Below are positions 11,957-23,400 of a stretch of DNA of 64,000 bases, piece after piece (position 1 is the stretch's first letter; each line of letters begins with the position of its first letter). Made by a program: the position numbers and the translations under genes. Below the pieces are notes generated by a model. That model was not told where the DNA came from and did not search any database. It worked only from the letters and a program-made list of their open reading frames with translations. The stretch comes from Brassica napus (taxonomy: Eukaryota > Streptophyta > Magnoliopsida > Brassicales > Brassicaceae). The stretch is taken from assembly GCF_020379485.1 (NCBI RefSeq), contig NC_063438.1:2356001-2420000 (forward strand), in the 5' to 3' direction.

Positions 11957-12755
11957 ATATAAAATATAGATATTACGCAAATAGAAAGTATAAGAAAAAG
12001 AAATACACAATTTAAAAAAATAGAAAAAGTACATTAGTATTTAAACATCTATCTTAAAATGTAAATCTATCTTAAAATATAAAATTATTAGTAAATAGAA
12101 AGTATAAGAAATAGAAATACACAATATAAATAAAAATTAAATATATAATATAAGTAAATACCCAATTTAAAAAATGGAACATTACATTAAGATTTAAAAA
12201 TATATCTTAAAATTTAAAATATAGATATTACGTAAATAGAAAGTATAACAAATAGAAATATACAATTTAAAAAAAAATGGAAAACGTACATTAAGATTTA
12301 AACATCTATCTTAAAAAGTAAAATAGAGATATTAAGTAAATAAAAAGTACAAGAAATGAAAATACATATACAGGAAAATATATAATAAGTAAATATGTAA
12401 ATCTATAATATATGAATTATATATATAATAATAAGTAAATACACAATTTTTTTAAAAAATGGAAAAAGTTCATTAAGCATTAAACATCTATCTTAAAATG
12501 TAAAATATATAATATAAGTAAATACACAATTTAAAAAAAAGGAAAAAGTACATTAAGATTTAAATATCTATTTTAAAATATAAAATATAGATATTACGTA
12601 AATAAAAAATATAAGAAATGGAAATAAACATTTTAAAAAAATGGAAAAAGTACATTAAGATTTAAACATCTATCTTAAAGGTACATATATCTTAAAATGG
12701 TAGTAAGTTATATAAAAATGAAAATACCACATTAAACAAAAAAAAATTAAAATGC

Positions 12756-13005
12756 ACTCCCTCCGTTTCAAAATAGATAATGTTTTAGAGAGTTTTTGAT
12801 GTTTTAAAATAGATGATGTTTTCATATTTCAAGGTATCTTTTAACTTTATCAAAAACTGTGTAACCAATTATATTTTGTAGTATGTTTTGTGATTCGTTG
12901 AATAATTTTTAATTTATATTTTAGTGATACCTTTTAGATAAAAAACAAGTGTTTTAATATTTGTGTCCCAACCTAAAACTTCATGTATTTTGAAACAGAG
13001 GGAGT
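12756..13005. mobile_element. Stowaway-like MITE inside Helitron 1
   Basis: Terminal inverted repeats are ACTCCCTCCGTTTCAAAATA on the left and TATTTTGAAACAGAGGGAGT on the right, enclosing about 250 bp with no coding capacity. The CTCCCTCCGT end is typical of plant Tc1/mariner-derived Stowaway elements. The homologous place in Helitron 2 (about 16276-16280) lacks it and provides an empty site. The exact target duplication is unclear; a canonical TA is not obvious. Confidence 0.8.
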
Positions 13006-14520
13006 CAAGAAAGTCCATACAAAACTCATTATTCCATCAACATCAACCTCATACTATCAAGGAAAACTTCAAAGCACTCGAGCAAAAAAATGGTTCCACC
13101 ATCAACTATTGCCGTCCCAAAAACCTTTAATGACTTTGAAGGAGATTTTTTATAACAACGAACTTTTTGTTAGGTGGATTCATTGTTGGGAAACCCGCAA
13201 CTTCCAAAAGCCAAACTTATTCATGGGAATTGAATTGCTTTTCATAGACTCAAAGGTATTCTTACAAATTTAAATTAATCTAATCCATCATTTTGTTGTT
13301 AATATTCATACTAACTATTTCATGATCAAACTATTACAGTTAATAACCATTCAAGCATTTATCCCGAAACACTTCCTTCCACGCCGAATTAGATATTGGT
13401 TCATGTTGGTTTAGTATTGTTTTTGGTTTATTAACACGTTTAGGATGGTCCTATTGTAAATATAATTTAAGTTGGTTTAGCATATATTATGCTTAAAATA
13501 ACTTAAATTAAATAATAGTAATATTATGCTTAAAATATAATTTTAAAGAGTTTTCAAATATAGTTTATATAACATTATAGGTGATGAATTTAATTATTAA
13601 ATTTGTTTATTACTTAAAACTATGTTATTTTAAAAACATACTGAGTTATAAATATCAATGATGGATTGGTGAGTATAACATGAAGACAAAAATATAAATA
13701 TTTTATTTTCAAGATAAGAAATTCAGCTTTTGCTCAGTTGCTCAATATATAATATCTTAAATTATTTTTTAAAAAATATACATAATTTATATATATAGAT
13801 TAATCTTCCAAACTTAAACTATTATATTATATATGAATAATGTTTTTAAATAAAAATAATTTCTGATTTAAAAAAAAAATAAAAAACAACAAATGGTTAT
13901 TTTCGAATAATGGATATAATTTACATTATACTATCATTTACCAAGTATTAGATACGTTTTGATATATCATTATTTTCTATTTCCAGAAAACAATAAATTG
14001 TTAAACATCAATATCATCTAGGTTAAGTATACGGACAACACAAATTCAAACATCACAAAAAATATTTACATAAACATTATAATACAATAATTTAATCAAA
14101 AAATACAATTAAAAAAGAATAGTTATATACTTAATATCTGAAAATCAAAGATATTTTTGCTAAAATTGTACTTACCTGGCCAAGGAGATCGACCATCTTT
14201 TTACGGATCGATTGATTGTTGAGCATGTGGTCGATCCGAAAATACTTAACAGTTTAATTTAATATCTAAAACGTTTTTGTTAACACTCAACATATAGTTT
14301 TGCTAAATATGATAACTAGATAGCCAACAAAATTACAAAAAATATTTAAATAGTAAAAAATATGTTAATTTAACGTGTTAAAATTTAAAAATAAATTTTA
14401 ATTATGACATGCATCTTAACATTTATATAAATATATATCATAACCTAAATATAAATAATTTAACATCTTAAATTAGAAAAAAAATAAAAACGCCCGGGCG
14501 TAGCCCGGGTTAATCCCTAG

Positions 14521-17500
14521 TCCTTACTAATAAAAGGGACCTTTTGAGGCTCCATAGAGCGTCCACATCAGCGAAAAAAATTCTCCCGAAAGATGACACG
14601 TGGCATAAAATATAGTTTTACATTTTAATATTACTAATTTTCAAAAATTATAAATAATATGAAACATACAACATAAAAAATAGAATCCTTACTAATAAAA
14701 TGGACCTTTTGAGGCTCCATAGAGTGTCCACATCAGCGAAAAAAATTCTCCCGAAAGATGACACGTGGCATAAAATATAATTTTACATTTTAATATTACT
14801 AATTTTCAAAAATTATAAATAATATGAAACATACAACATAAAAAATAGAAAAACTACATTGAACATATGTAAAATTACCATTTTTCACTTTAAAAAAAAA
14901 GACGGCTTAATTCCATAATGTAATACTGCATAAAATATAGTTTTACATTTTAATATTACGAATTTTCAAAAATTATAAATAATATGAAACATACAACATA
15001 AAAAATAGAAAAACTACATTGAACATATGTAAAATTACCATTTTTCACTTTAAAAAAAAGACGGCTTAATTCCATAATGTAATATTACCAATAAAAGGGA
15101 CCTTTTGAGGTTCCATAGAGCGTCCATATCAGCGAAAAAAAATTCTCCCGAAAGATGACACGTGGCATAAAATATAGTTTTACATTTTAATATTACCAAT
15201 TTTCAAAAATTATAAATAATATGAAACATACAACATAAAAAATAGAAAAACTACATTGAACATATGTAAAATTACCATTTTTCACTTTTAAAAAAAAAGA
15301 CGGCTTAATTCCATAATGTAATACTACCGTTTTATAAAAAAAACAAAAAACATTATATATAATTTCGAAAATAATAAATATATGTAAACATACAACATAA
15401 AAAATAGAAATACTACATTAAATATAGAGTAGTTGGCGTAGATACACCCATGAACTCATGTAATTTGCTATATAACCTTGAGGCTCCATAGAGCGTCCAC
15501 ATAAGCAAAAAAAACTTCTTCCGAAAGATGACACGTGGCATAAAATATAGTTTTACATTTTAATATTACTAATTTTCGAAAATTGTAAATAATATTTAAA
15601 CATACAGCATAAAAAATGAAAAAAACTACATTAAACATACGGCTTATCTCCATAACGTAACATTACCGTTTTATAAAAAAATTCAAAAAACATTGTATAT
15701 AATTTCGAAAATAATAAATATATGTAAACATACAACATAAAAATGGAAATACTACATTAAACATATGTAAGATTACTATTTTACATTTTTAAAAATAATA
15801 TGTAAACATACAACATAAAAAATGGAAAAACAACATTAAACATATGTAAGATTAACATTTTTCACAAAAAAAAAACGGTTTATCTCCATAATGTAACATT
15901 ACCATTTTATAAAAAAAGAAAAAAACATAAATATAACTATTTGACAATTTGTCCAGTTCTTCTATTAAACATTGCCGTTTTACATTAAAAATGGAAAAAT
16001 ACATTAAAATTTAAACATATATCTTAAAATATAAAATATAGATATTAACAAAATATAAAATATAAGAAAGAGAAATACAAAATATATAGAAAAATAAATA
16101 ATAAGTAAATATTATAAATATATAAATATATGAATTATATATACAATAATAAGTAATTGTACAGTTTTCAAAAAAATGGAAAGAGTACATTAAATAAAAT
16201 GGACATCTATCTTAAAATGGTAGTAAATTATGTAAAAATGAAAATACCACATTAAACAAAAAAAATATAGTTTTACATCAAGAAAGTCTCTATAAAACTC
16301 ATTATTCTATCAACATCAACCTCACACTATCAAAAAAACTTCATAGCACTCGAGCAAAAAAATGGTTCCACCATCAAATCTTGCCGTCCCAAAAACCTTT
16401 AATGACCTTGAAGGAGATTTTTTATAACAACAAACTTTTTGTTAGGTGGATTCATTGTTGGAAAACCCGCAACTTCCAAAAGCCAAACTTATTCATGGGA
16501 ATTGAATTGCTTTTCTTAGACTCAAAGATATTCTTACAAATTTAAATTAATCTAATCCATAATTTTATTGTTAATATTCATACTAACTCTTTCATGATCA
16601 AACCATTACAGTTAATAACCATTCAAGCGTTTATCTCGAAACACTTCTTTCCTCGCCGAATCAGGTATTGGTTCATGTTGGTTTAGTATTATTTTTGGTT
16701 TATTAACCGGTTTAGGATGGTCTTATTGTAAATATAATTTAAGATGGTTTAGCATATATTATGCTTAAAATAACTTAAATTAAATAATAGTAATATTATG
16801 CTTAAAATATAATTTTAGAGAGTTTTTAAATATAGTTTACAGCACATTATAGGGGATGAATTTTATTTATTAAATTTATTTATTACTTAAAACTAATTTT
16901 TTTTAAAAACATACTGAGTTATAAATATCAATTATGGATTGGTGAGTATAACATGAAGACAAAACTATAAATATTTGATTTTCAAGATAAGAAATTCAGC
17001 TTTTATTCAGTTACTCAATATATAATATCTTAAATTATTATTTTTTAAATATACATAAATTTATATATATAGATTAATCTTCCAAACTTAAACTATTATA
17101 TTATATATGAATGATGTTTTTAAATAAAAATAATTTCTGATTAAAAACAAGAATAAAAACAACAAATGGTTATTTTCAAATAATGGAAGTAATTTACATT
17201 ATACTATCATTTAACAAGTATTAGATATGTTTTGATATATCATTATTTTCTATATCCAGAAAACAATAAATTGTTAAACATCAATATCATCTAGGTTAAG
17301 TATACGAACAACACAAATTCAAACATCAAAAAATATTTACATAAACATTATAATACAATAATTTAATCAAAAAATACAATTCAAAAAAACAATATTCAAA
17401 AGAATAGTTATATACTTAATATTTGAAAATCAAAGATATTTTTGCTAAAATTGTACTTACCTGGCCAAGGAGATCGACCATTTTTTACGGATGGATCGAT

Positions 17501-17805
17501 TGTTGAGCATGTGGTCGATCCGAAAATACTCTACAGATTAATTAAATATCTAAAACATTTATTTCAACACTCAACGGATAGTTTTGCTAAATATGATAAC
17601 TAGATAGCCAACAAAATTACAAAAAAGATATTTAAATAGTAAAAAATATGTTAATTTAACGTGTTAAAATTTAAAAATAAATTTTAATTATGACATGCAT
17701 CTTAACATTTATATAAATATATATCATACCTTAAATATAAATAATTTAACAACTTAAATTAGAAAAATAATAAAAATCCCGGGCGTAGCCCGGATTAATC
17801 CCTAG
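14521..17805 (+). mobile_element. Non-autonomous Helitron 2, adjoining Helitron 1
   Basis: It starts with TCCTTACTAATAAAAGGGAC directly after the CTAG of Helitron 1. It ends with a hairpin (CCGGGC-GTA-GCCCGG, about 17780-17794) and CTAG at 17802-17805, followed by T. Reiterated pieces of the 5' end occur at 14686, about 15088 and about 15480. The last is joined to unrelated sequence (15430-15477). Its 3' portion (about 16270-17805) parallels 13005-14520 of Helitron 1 with scattered substitutions and small indels. No transposase-like ORF is seen. Confidence 0.85.
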
Positions 17806-18081
17806 TTAATAATAAATGTAACGTTTTGACTAACCGCAAACCTTAAAAGAGGTTAAAGATAAAAAAAAATTACGTCAAGACAATAATGTCCTTAAGACAA
17901 TTAGTTTTTGGTTTAAATGTTGTCCTCCAGACCTACTTCTTCCTCTCTATTTATTTATCGGTTTCTCTCTCGCCACCACCGATCATGGTCACCGCCCTCG
18001 AACTCATCCTCATCCTCATCCTCCGCTTGGTTTGATCCCTCTCTCTCTCCAAGGTCCTCTCTTTCTTCAATCAAACTTCAT

Positions 18082-18191
18082 GTAACTCTCTGTTTTCTTC
18101 GATCGCTCACCCAATGATCTGTTTCGTAAAATTCATATAGTTGATTTAGCTCAAAATTTGATTCTTTCGACCGTGTTTTGTTCTGTTACAG
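18082..18191 (+). other. 5' UTR intron of the RING gene
   Basis: A GTAACT donor at 18082 and a pyrimidine-rich CTGTTACAG acceptor ending at 18191 flank this segment. The upstream exon (from about 17900) has no start codon in frame with the RING protein, so it is taken as leader. The TC- and TCATCC-rich sequence at 17930-18060 is typical of a plant 5' UTR. Confidence 0.6.
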
Positions 18192-18298
18192 ATGCATGTG
18201 TCTTCTTGATTGTTGATCTGTGCAAAAAAAGGATCGATCCATATTATTTTTTTGTGTGCCATCTCATGTCATCATCGACTAGTGTTCAAGGAGAGATA

Positions 18299-19459
18299 AT
18301 GGATCTTGATCTGAACCAAGAACCAGAGTCCCCACCCGGTTTAATCACAGAGATCTCTCCATGGCTAAACGAGCTAGAAACCGCTCACGAGCGGATCGAA
18401 GACCGTCTAAGACAGCTCGAAGCCATAGTTTCACGAATCAGGGAACGTGCAGCAACAGTCACAACAGCAGCAGCAACACCATCACCAGCACCTGCTATAA
18501 TACCTCCTAGAGACTCAACGGCAGGAGTTATACACGAGCGTTCCAGAGAGAGACTTGTCGAGAACGACAAGACGTATCTGATAGCAAAGGCCTTGAACAT
18601 GGAGAGAACGACCTCCGTCCCCGGCGGCTACTTTGACTGTAACATATGCTTAGAGAAAGCAGAAGATCCGATCTTAACTTGCTGCGGTCACTTGTTCTGC
18701 TGGGGTTGCTTCTACCAGTTGCCATTCATTTACCTTAACATCAAAGAATGCCCTGTCTGCGACGGGGAAGTGACTGACACCGAGGTGATTCCGATATACG
18801 GTAATGGAGATGATGATAACGATGGTAGTAGTAAAGCTAAGCGTGAGGAGTGTGGTATCCGCTTACCTCCAAGGCCTAATGCTAAAAGAGTTGAAAGCAT
18901 CCGTCAAAAGATTATAACCCGGGGCAACCCGTTTATCCCGGGGCCTGAGACGCTGGAGCATATTAGAAGGACTATTGATTCTATTGGAGGGTTACAAGCT
19001 TTAGCTGAAGGGCATGAGTTTGGTTTGACCAACATAGTAACCAACAATCGTGTGGTTCAAAATCAACATAATCGTTTGAGGTTGTTGTCTTCTTTCCCAG
19101 GTCTTGTGGTAGATAGCTCGGAGATGCCGCCGCCGACGTCTGATGATGCTGTTGTTGCTGCTGCTTTTGATGTTGATAGCTTTGTTGATACAACAACGCC
19201 TAGTTTGAGGACTAACCGTCGGAGATCTTCTCGTATTGCGGAGATTAGTCCTTCTCCTTCTCCTGCAGTACGTGCTTCTATTCGTAGGAACCAAAGTGGT
19301 AGTGCTGCAGGTTCATCATCTTCGCCTAGAGATTTTGCTGTTGCCGGGTTTGGTTTTGGTTCTAGAGAAGTGGCTACTTCAGATTCGTCATCGTCTAGGA
19401 GGAGAACTGAAGATGTAAACAATGGACCTCGCACCAGGTCTAGGAGGAGGCTAGGCTAA
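18299..19459 (+). CDS. RING-type E3 ubiquitin ligase (MUSE1/2-like, At2g44410 orthologue)
   Basis: 386 aa, intronless within the coding part. The ATG at 18299 gives MDLDLNQEPESPPG, the conserved N-terminus of this small family, with A at -3 and G at +4. An in-frame ATG at 18266 has a weaker context. Residues ~20-60 form a charged predicted coiled coil (WLNELETAHERIEDRLRQLE). A C3HC4 RING follows at about 114-159 with CNIC, CGHLFCWGC and CPVC, which should bind two zinc ions and recruit an E2. Next comes a conserved PPRPNAKRVESIRQ block. The C-terminus is Ser/Arg-rich and disordered (residues ~320-386), with no transmembrane tail, unlike RMA1-3. MUSE1/MUSE2 in Arabidopsis are known E3s acting on NLR immune receptors; whether this orthologue does so is inference. 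Position next to NTAN1 matches At2g44410. Confidence 0.9.
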   Translation: MDLDLNQEPESPPGLITEISPWLNELETAHERIEDRLRQLEAIVSRIRERAATVTTAAATPSPAPAIIPPRDSTAGVIHERSRERLVENDKTYLIAKALNMERTTSVPGGYFDCNICLEKAEDPILTCCGHLFCWGCFYQLPFIYLNIKECPVCDGEVTDTEVIPIYGNGDDDNDGSSKAKREECGIRLPPRPNAKRVESIRQKIITRGNPFIPGPETLEHIRRTIDSIGGLQALAEGHEFGLTNIVTNNRVVQNQHNRLRLLSSFPGLVVDSSEMPPPTSDDAVVAAAFDVDSFVDTTTPSLRTNRRRSSRIAEISPSPSPAVRASIRRNQSGSAAGSSSSPRDFAVAGFGFGSREVATSDSSSSRRRTEDVNNGPRTRSRRRLG

Positions 19460-19887
19460 AAAACTCTTTTAATTATATTACAAAGCTCATGTGACCATGT
19501 CTTGTTTCCACCCTGAACATGGCTGAATGTGTATGTACATTCTTCTAAAGCCTCTGAAACTTTGGATGTAAGTTTTTTGTTCTTTTGGGTTAAATAATCT
19601 AATCTTATTTCTAAAAGGTCAATTTTAGAGTAATTAATGTGTTTCTTAAAGTTATGGGGTGTATTTGTCAGAAAACACAACATTCTGTCTAGATTCGCAA
19701 TTAATTTAAAATCCGAACAGTCTCGTATATAAAACGACAGGATGTTTTACAGCAGAAACTAAAGACGGCACGCAGTGTTCTACTTTAGTTTCCTTAAAAC
19801 GCTACTCGTCAACGCATTAAAGTCATCGGCGATCTCTTTTTGTCATCGCCGCAGTTGAAGCTCTCTTTCTCTCTACCTCCGGCGATC

Positions 19888-21652
19888 ATGATCTACGTCG
19901 ACGGAGTGCTCTTTCCATATGAAAACAGCTCATCTTCTCTCTCTTCTTCATCGCAGGTAGTGTTCTTCGTCTCTCACCAATCTCCATTCACTAGTTTTAA
20001 AAGATTATTTGACTTTTCTGGTTTGACCAACATTGATGGAACAGGGAAGCAGCTTGCTTCTCGATGTAATGACACATTCTGTCATAATCTCAGCTTCTGA
20101 CTCATTCAAGAATCTCGAGGAACAGAGAGTCACAGAGAGCTCAACGAAAGACAGATACGTTTACATATTCCAAAGAGAATATGCTGTTGTGAATCCAGCG
20201 CTTGTTGATGTATGTATGTTTATTACATTTGAAAGTTATGTTTTTATTTTTAAATCAACTCTAATGATTATGTTTTATTGATGAGAAGTTTGTTGGCATG
20301 GATGAAGCAACAACTTGTGTAGGTCTTGTTATCCGTAACAGAAAATCTGGAGTGTAAGGGACTGATTCTCTATATGTTCTAATGTGTAGTTGTTACCTTT
20401 GAGTTTTAAAGTTTTGTGATGAATCTGAAACTGCAGCACTTCTATTGCGCATATGGATTCACCAGAAGTTGTGGACTTGGGGATAAGCCAGATGTTATCA
20501 GTGGTTATGGAGGATGACAGTGACGCGGCTGAGTTAGATGTATTATCTACTCTTTCAGCTTATGTTAATCATTAATTATATTCTTTTGAGTCCTTTTTGA
20601 ATATTTCCTTGGGGGGGTTTGTATGCAGGTACATATGGTTGGTGGTTATGAAGATGTGGATTTAAAAGTAAGTTTCTATATCTCTCACTGTAGTTAATAC
20701 TCAGCTTTGGAATGGTCTTTAGCTGAATGTATTGACTGTTTATTTGCAGAATGCTACTGGTGGAGATGACTATGCCAAACCAGAGGGTTATTCATTTCCT
20801 TTGTGTTGCAAATTAGTAGAAAGTCTACAGAAGAGAAGAGAAAAATTTCACATTCAAACCTTATTTATTCTTGGGCACAACACCAAGCTGGATGCTCAAG
20901 GGAACACGTGCCCCAATTTTAATGGATTCCTGGTCAGTCTACTTTCTCTGTTGCTTTCATGGTGAAGATAATGTCTTTCCTCTTCAAGGAACTATGAGGT
21001 CTTTAAACTGAATATATGTGAATTAGTAATTAATGTTATCATGTTTCTTTGTAACCTTGTTATCAGGTGAATACCTCCACCGGGACAATTGTCCCAGCCA
21101 GTTTCAACAGATCTTCTAGATGTCCGGATGAGCTTGTTCGTAGAATAAGAGTGTCGGCATCATTCGATGATCCTAGCTGGAAGGGGAAGTTACTTGACAC
21201 ATATGACACAAAAACTGATAGATTCATCATCGCACCATGCTCCTGGTATAAACACAACACAAAAACGCTACTTCTACCTCATTTTCACTCCATTATAGGT
21301 ATATGTACATATGAGTTGTGTTTTTTTTTTTGTAAATACAGGACAATGCGGCTGGTTGAATACGTTTGGGAGCTGAATCAGCTTCCTGATGAAGAGATTC
21401 TTGTCAACTGCTCCACTTCACCTTCTGCTGAAGGTCCAGATTTCATAGACAATGAAAGAAGGTTAGTAGTCACTTAATCAATTTATCTCTAACACACTGA
21501 AACACAGACAGATGATTCGTATTCTCTTTTGTGTGTGTTTCAGGATTTGGAAGTATTTACTAAAATATCCAGAATGGAGCAAAACCTTCCCAAAGAGACA
21601 ACCACGTGTGTTTGAAAGGACTGCCAATGGAAGCTGGAACTTCGTGTTTTGA
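19888..21652 (+). CDS. NTAN1: Protein N-terminal asparagine amidohydrolase (NTAN1)
   Basis: Nine exons: 19888-19956, 20045-20209, 20289-20353, 20437-20539, 20629-20667, 20750-20932, 21067-21245, 21342-21461, 21544-21652. All have GT-AG borders and join to 343 codons without a break. The enzyme deamidates N-terminal Asn to Asp, creating a substrate for arginylation in the Arg/N-degron pathway, probably in cytosol or nucleus. Family landmarks are present: residues DEATTCVGLVIR carry the nucleophilic Cys (equivalent to human Cys75), then HMVGGYEDVDLK, GHNTKLDAQ, FNGFLVNTSTGTIVPASF, and a C-terminal NCSTSPSAEGPDF. Length is close to that of plant homologues. The downstream neighbour starts 1.7 kb away. 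The match to At2g44420 rests on family recognition and gene order. Confidence 0.93.
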
Positions 21653-23396
21653 TTCTTGAACACAAGAATGTAAAAATAAATGCCACTTAAGCGATATAAT
21701 ATTGTGTTAAAACGTGGGCTTGATCCGGCCTAGTAGGCCTATATGTTGAGGCCCATAGATTCAAGTCATTCCACTTGCAGATCGGAACCTTCCACCCGAC
21801 CCGAATATTATTTGCAAGAAAAATTCTTAAAATGATTCGATCCGATTTTAGTTCGGATTTTTTGGTTCTATAAAAATAAATCCAATGTATTTCTTTCAGT
21901 GAAAAAGATACAATATCATTTTCAAGGAAAAAAAAATCTAGTGTATTTCTCGGTTTTCATTTGAATATACATAATTTTTATAACTTATAGGGGACAATTT
22001 TTGTAAATATCTATATATTTCATTGATTTTATGTTATATATTAATAAAATAAATATAAAATAGTGTTATATATGAATTATAAGATTTGTATATCCATCTT
22101 CTTGGATATACTTAAAATAAATATAGTTATTTTATTAATGTTGAAAAAGATTTAAAATAATACAATTAAGTATAAATTATAGTAAATAAAAGAAGATGAT
22201 GCATAAAATATAGAAATAATATATTTAGTTTGTACTGGAATCATAATCTAATTAGAAATAACTAAAATTATAGAAAAGTTAAGTAGAAAAGGAAGTATAT
22301 ATGTAAATTGGCAAAATAAATGGAGTACAAAAGTAATGTTTTATTTTAAAAGTAAAATATAAATGATACCGAAGAAAGTAACCATACAAGTGTGGTCAAG
22401 TGGTATAACAGAACTGGAAATGTGCTAAACACTCTGTATACAAAATCTACTAAACTCAGATTTATCCGTTTGTATGGCTAGAGACATAGATATTTAATAC
22501 AAAATCTACTAAATTTAGATTTATCCGTTTGTATAGTCAGAGACATATATATCTAATTAAGATTACGAGTAAATGTATCTATCTAACGCTGGTAGAAAAA
22601 CTTTCAAAAGATTAGTCGATTGAATCTCAGTCCGCCGGATTCTTCCAAATCATAAAAAAAAAAAAAAGAGAATGGGACATAACTAGTTTTGGGTACAAAC
22701 TAATATAACATGATCATGGGAGACACCTACCCCCAGATGTACGTAAACGTAGTCCAACCTAACTTTCACCAACAACACGATCGAAAAACGAGATTCCATT
22801 TATAGTAACTAAATAGGGGTACTCTTGTAAATTCCTTTCATACCTTCTTTCCGAAAAATGTTAACCGGGCCGGGCTCGCTAATGGGTTCCAAATTTTATA
22901 ATTTTCAAGTTTAAACAAATCGTTTGCCCTAATGGTCGATAAAGAGAAAGGGTCAAAGGATAAAAAGCTGCGGTTTAAACTAGGGTCACTTTTCAAGTTA
23001 CACCATTTTAAAATAATTTAATTTATTCGGGATTAAAAAAAAATACTCATTAACGCAATATTGAATATTGACTGGAATTCGATCTTGTAATATAGGAATA
23101 AAAATTTAAAACGATGTTTAAATTGATTTGAAGAATAAAATGCCTACCACACATGTCCTGATGTCCATCCCATATATTATACCAAAAACGAAACACATAC
23201 ACAGTGTATTTATAAATGAGATGAGAGAAGAGAGCACGAAACAATAAGCGAGCGAGGAAGACAAGAAAGCAACACAATACAAAGTATCGATAAAATAATA
23301 ATAATAATAATAAGAGAGAATAAAAATCCCTAAAACTGCGAGCGTTTTTGTTAACGGGAGAGAGATGAGTCTCTAAAAACCAAATATCATGGAACC
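21653..23396. other. Spacer between NTAN1 and the bromodomain gene
   Basis: AT-rich. GGCCTAGTAGGCCT and GGCCCAT motifs near 21728-21755 could be promoter elements. A possible SINE lies at 22385-22668. An (ATA)n run at about 23296-23313 lies in the likely 5' leader of the bromodomain gene. No protein gene seen. Confidence 0.5.
22385..22668 (+). mobile_element. Possible tRNA-derived SINE with internal duplication
   Basis: An A-box-like start (GTGTGGTCAAGTGGTATAAC, near 22391) and a weak B-box-like block (GTCGATTGAATCTC, about 22616) precede a 14-A tail at about 22655-22668. A segment of about 60 bp (ACAAAATCTACTAAA...AGAGACATA) is repeated with a few changes at about 22440 and 22500, which would explain the unusual A-to-B spacing. 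No clear target duplication was found. Confidence 0.45.
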
Positions 23397-23400
23397 ATGA
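23365..23400 (+). promoter_or_regulatory. Two tiny upstream ORFs, the second overlapping the main start
   Basis: uORF 1 (23365-23376) encodes MSL then stop. uORF 2 (23389-23400) encodes MEP then TGA, and that TGA overlaps the main ATG at 23397 in an ATGA arrangement. If the transcript covers this region, ribosomes would meet both before the bromodomain ORF, suggesting translational control by leaky scanning or reinitiation. The transcription start is not known from sequence. Confidence 0.55.

Larger units (their letters stand above)
9428..14520 (+). mobile_element. Non-autonomous Helitron 1
   Basis: It begins with TCCTTACTAATAAAAGGGAC after an A. It ends with a GC-rich hairpin (CCCGGGC-GTA-GCCCGGG, about 14494-14510) and CTAG at 14517-14520. 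These are canonical Helitron termini (5' TC, 3' hairpin then CTRR) with A|T targeting. The 5.1-kb body is over 75% A+T by eye and has no Rep/helicase ORF, so it depends on an autonomous partner. It includes a 1,262-bp tandem duplication and a Stowaway-like MITE. Its last ~1.5 kb is closely similar to the end of the next Helitron, which follows with no intervening base. Confidence 0.85.

Noticed and set aside
17917..18117. 66-aa Ser-rich ORF upstream of the RING gene
   Set aside because: It overlaps a clear splice donor at 18082, has 5' UTR-like TC-rich sequence, and cannot be joined in frame to the RING protein start.
18158..18298. N-terminal extension of the RING protein to 433 aa
   Set aside because: Its first part falls in the 5' UTR intron (18082-18191) and does not look like coding sequence. 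MDLDLNQEP at 18299 is the conserved family start.
20033..20281. Independent small gene starting MMEQGSSLLLDVM
   Set aside because: It is exon 2 of NTAN1 read through the preceding and following introns; the exon borders and family match explain it.
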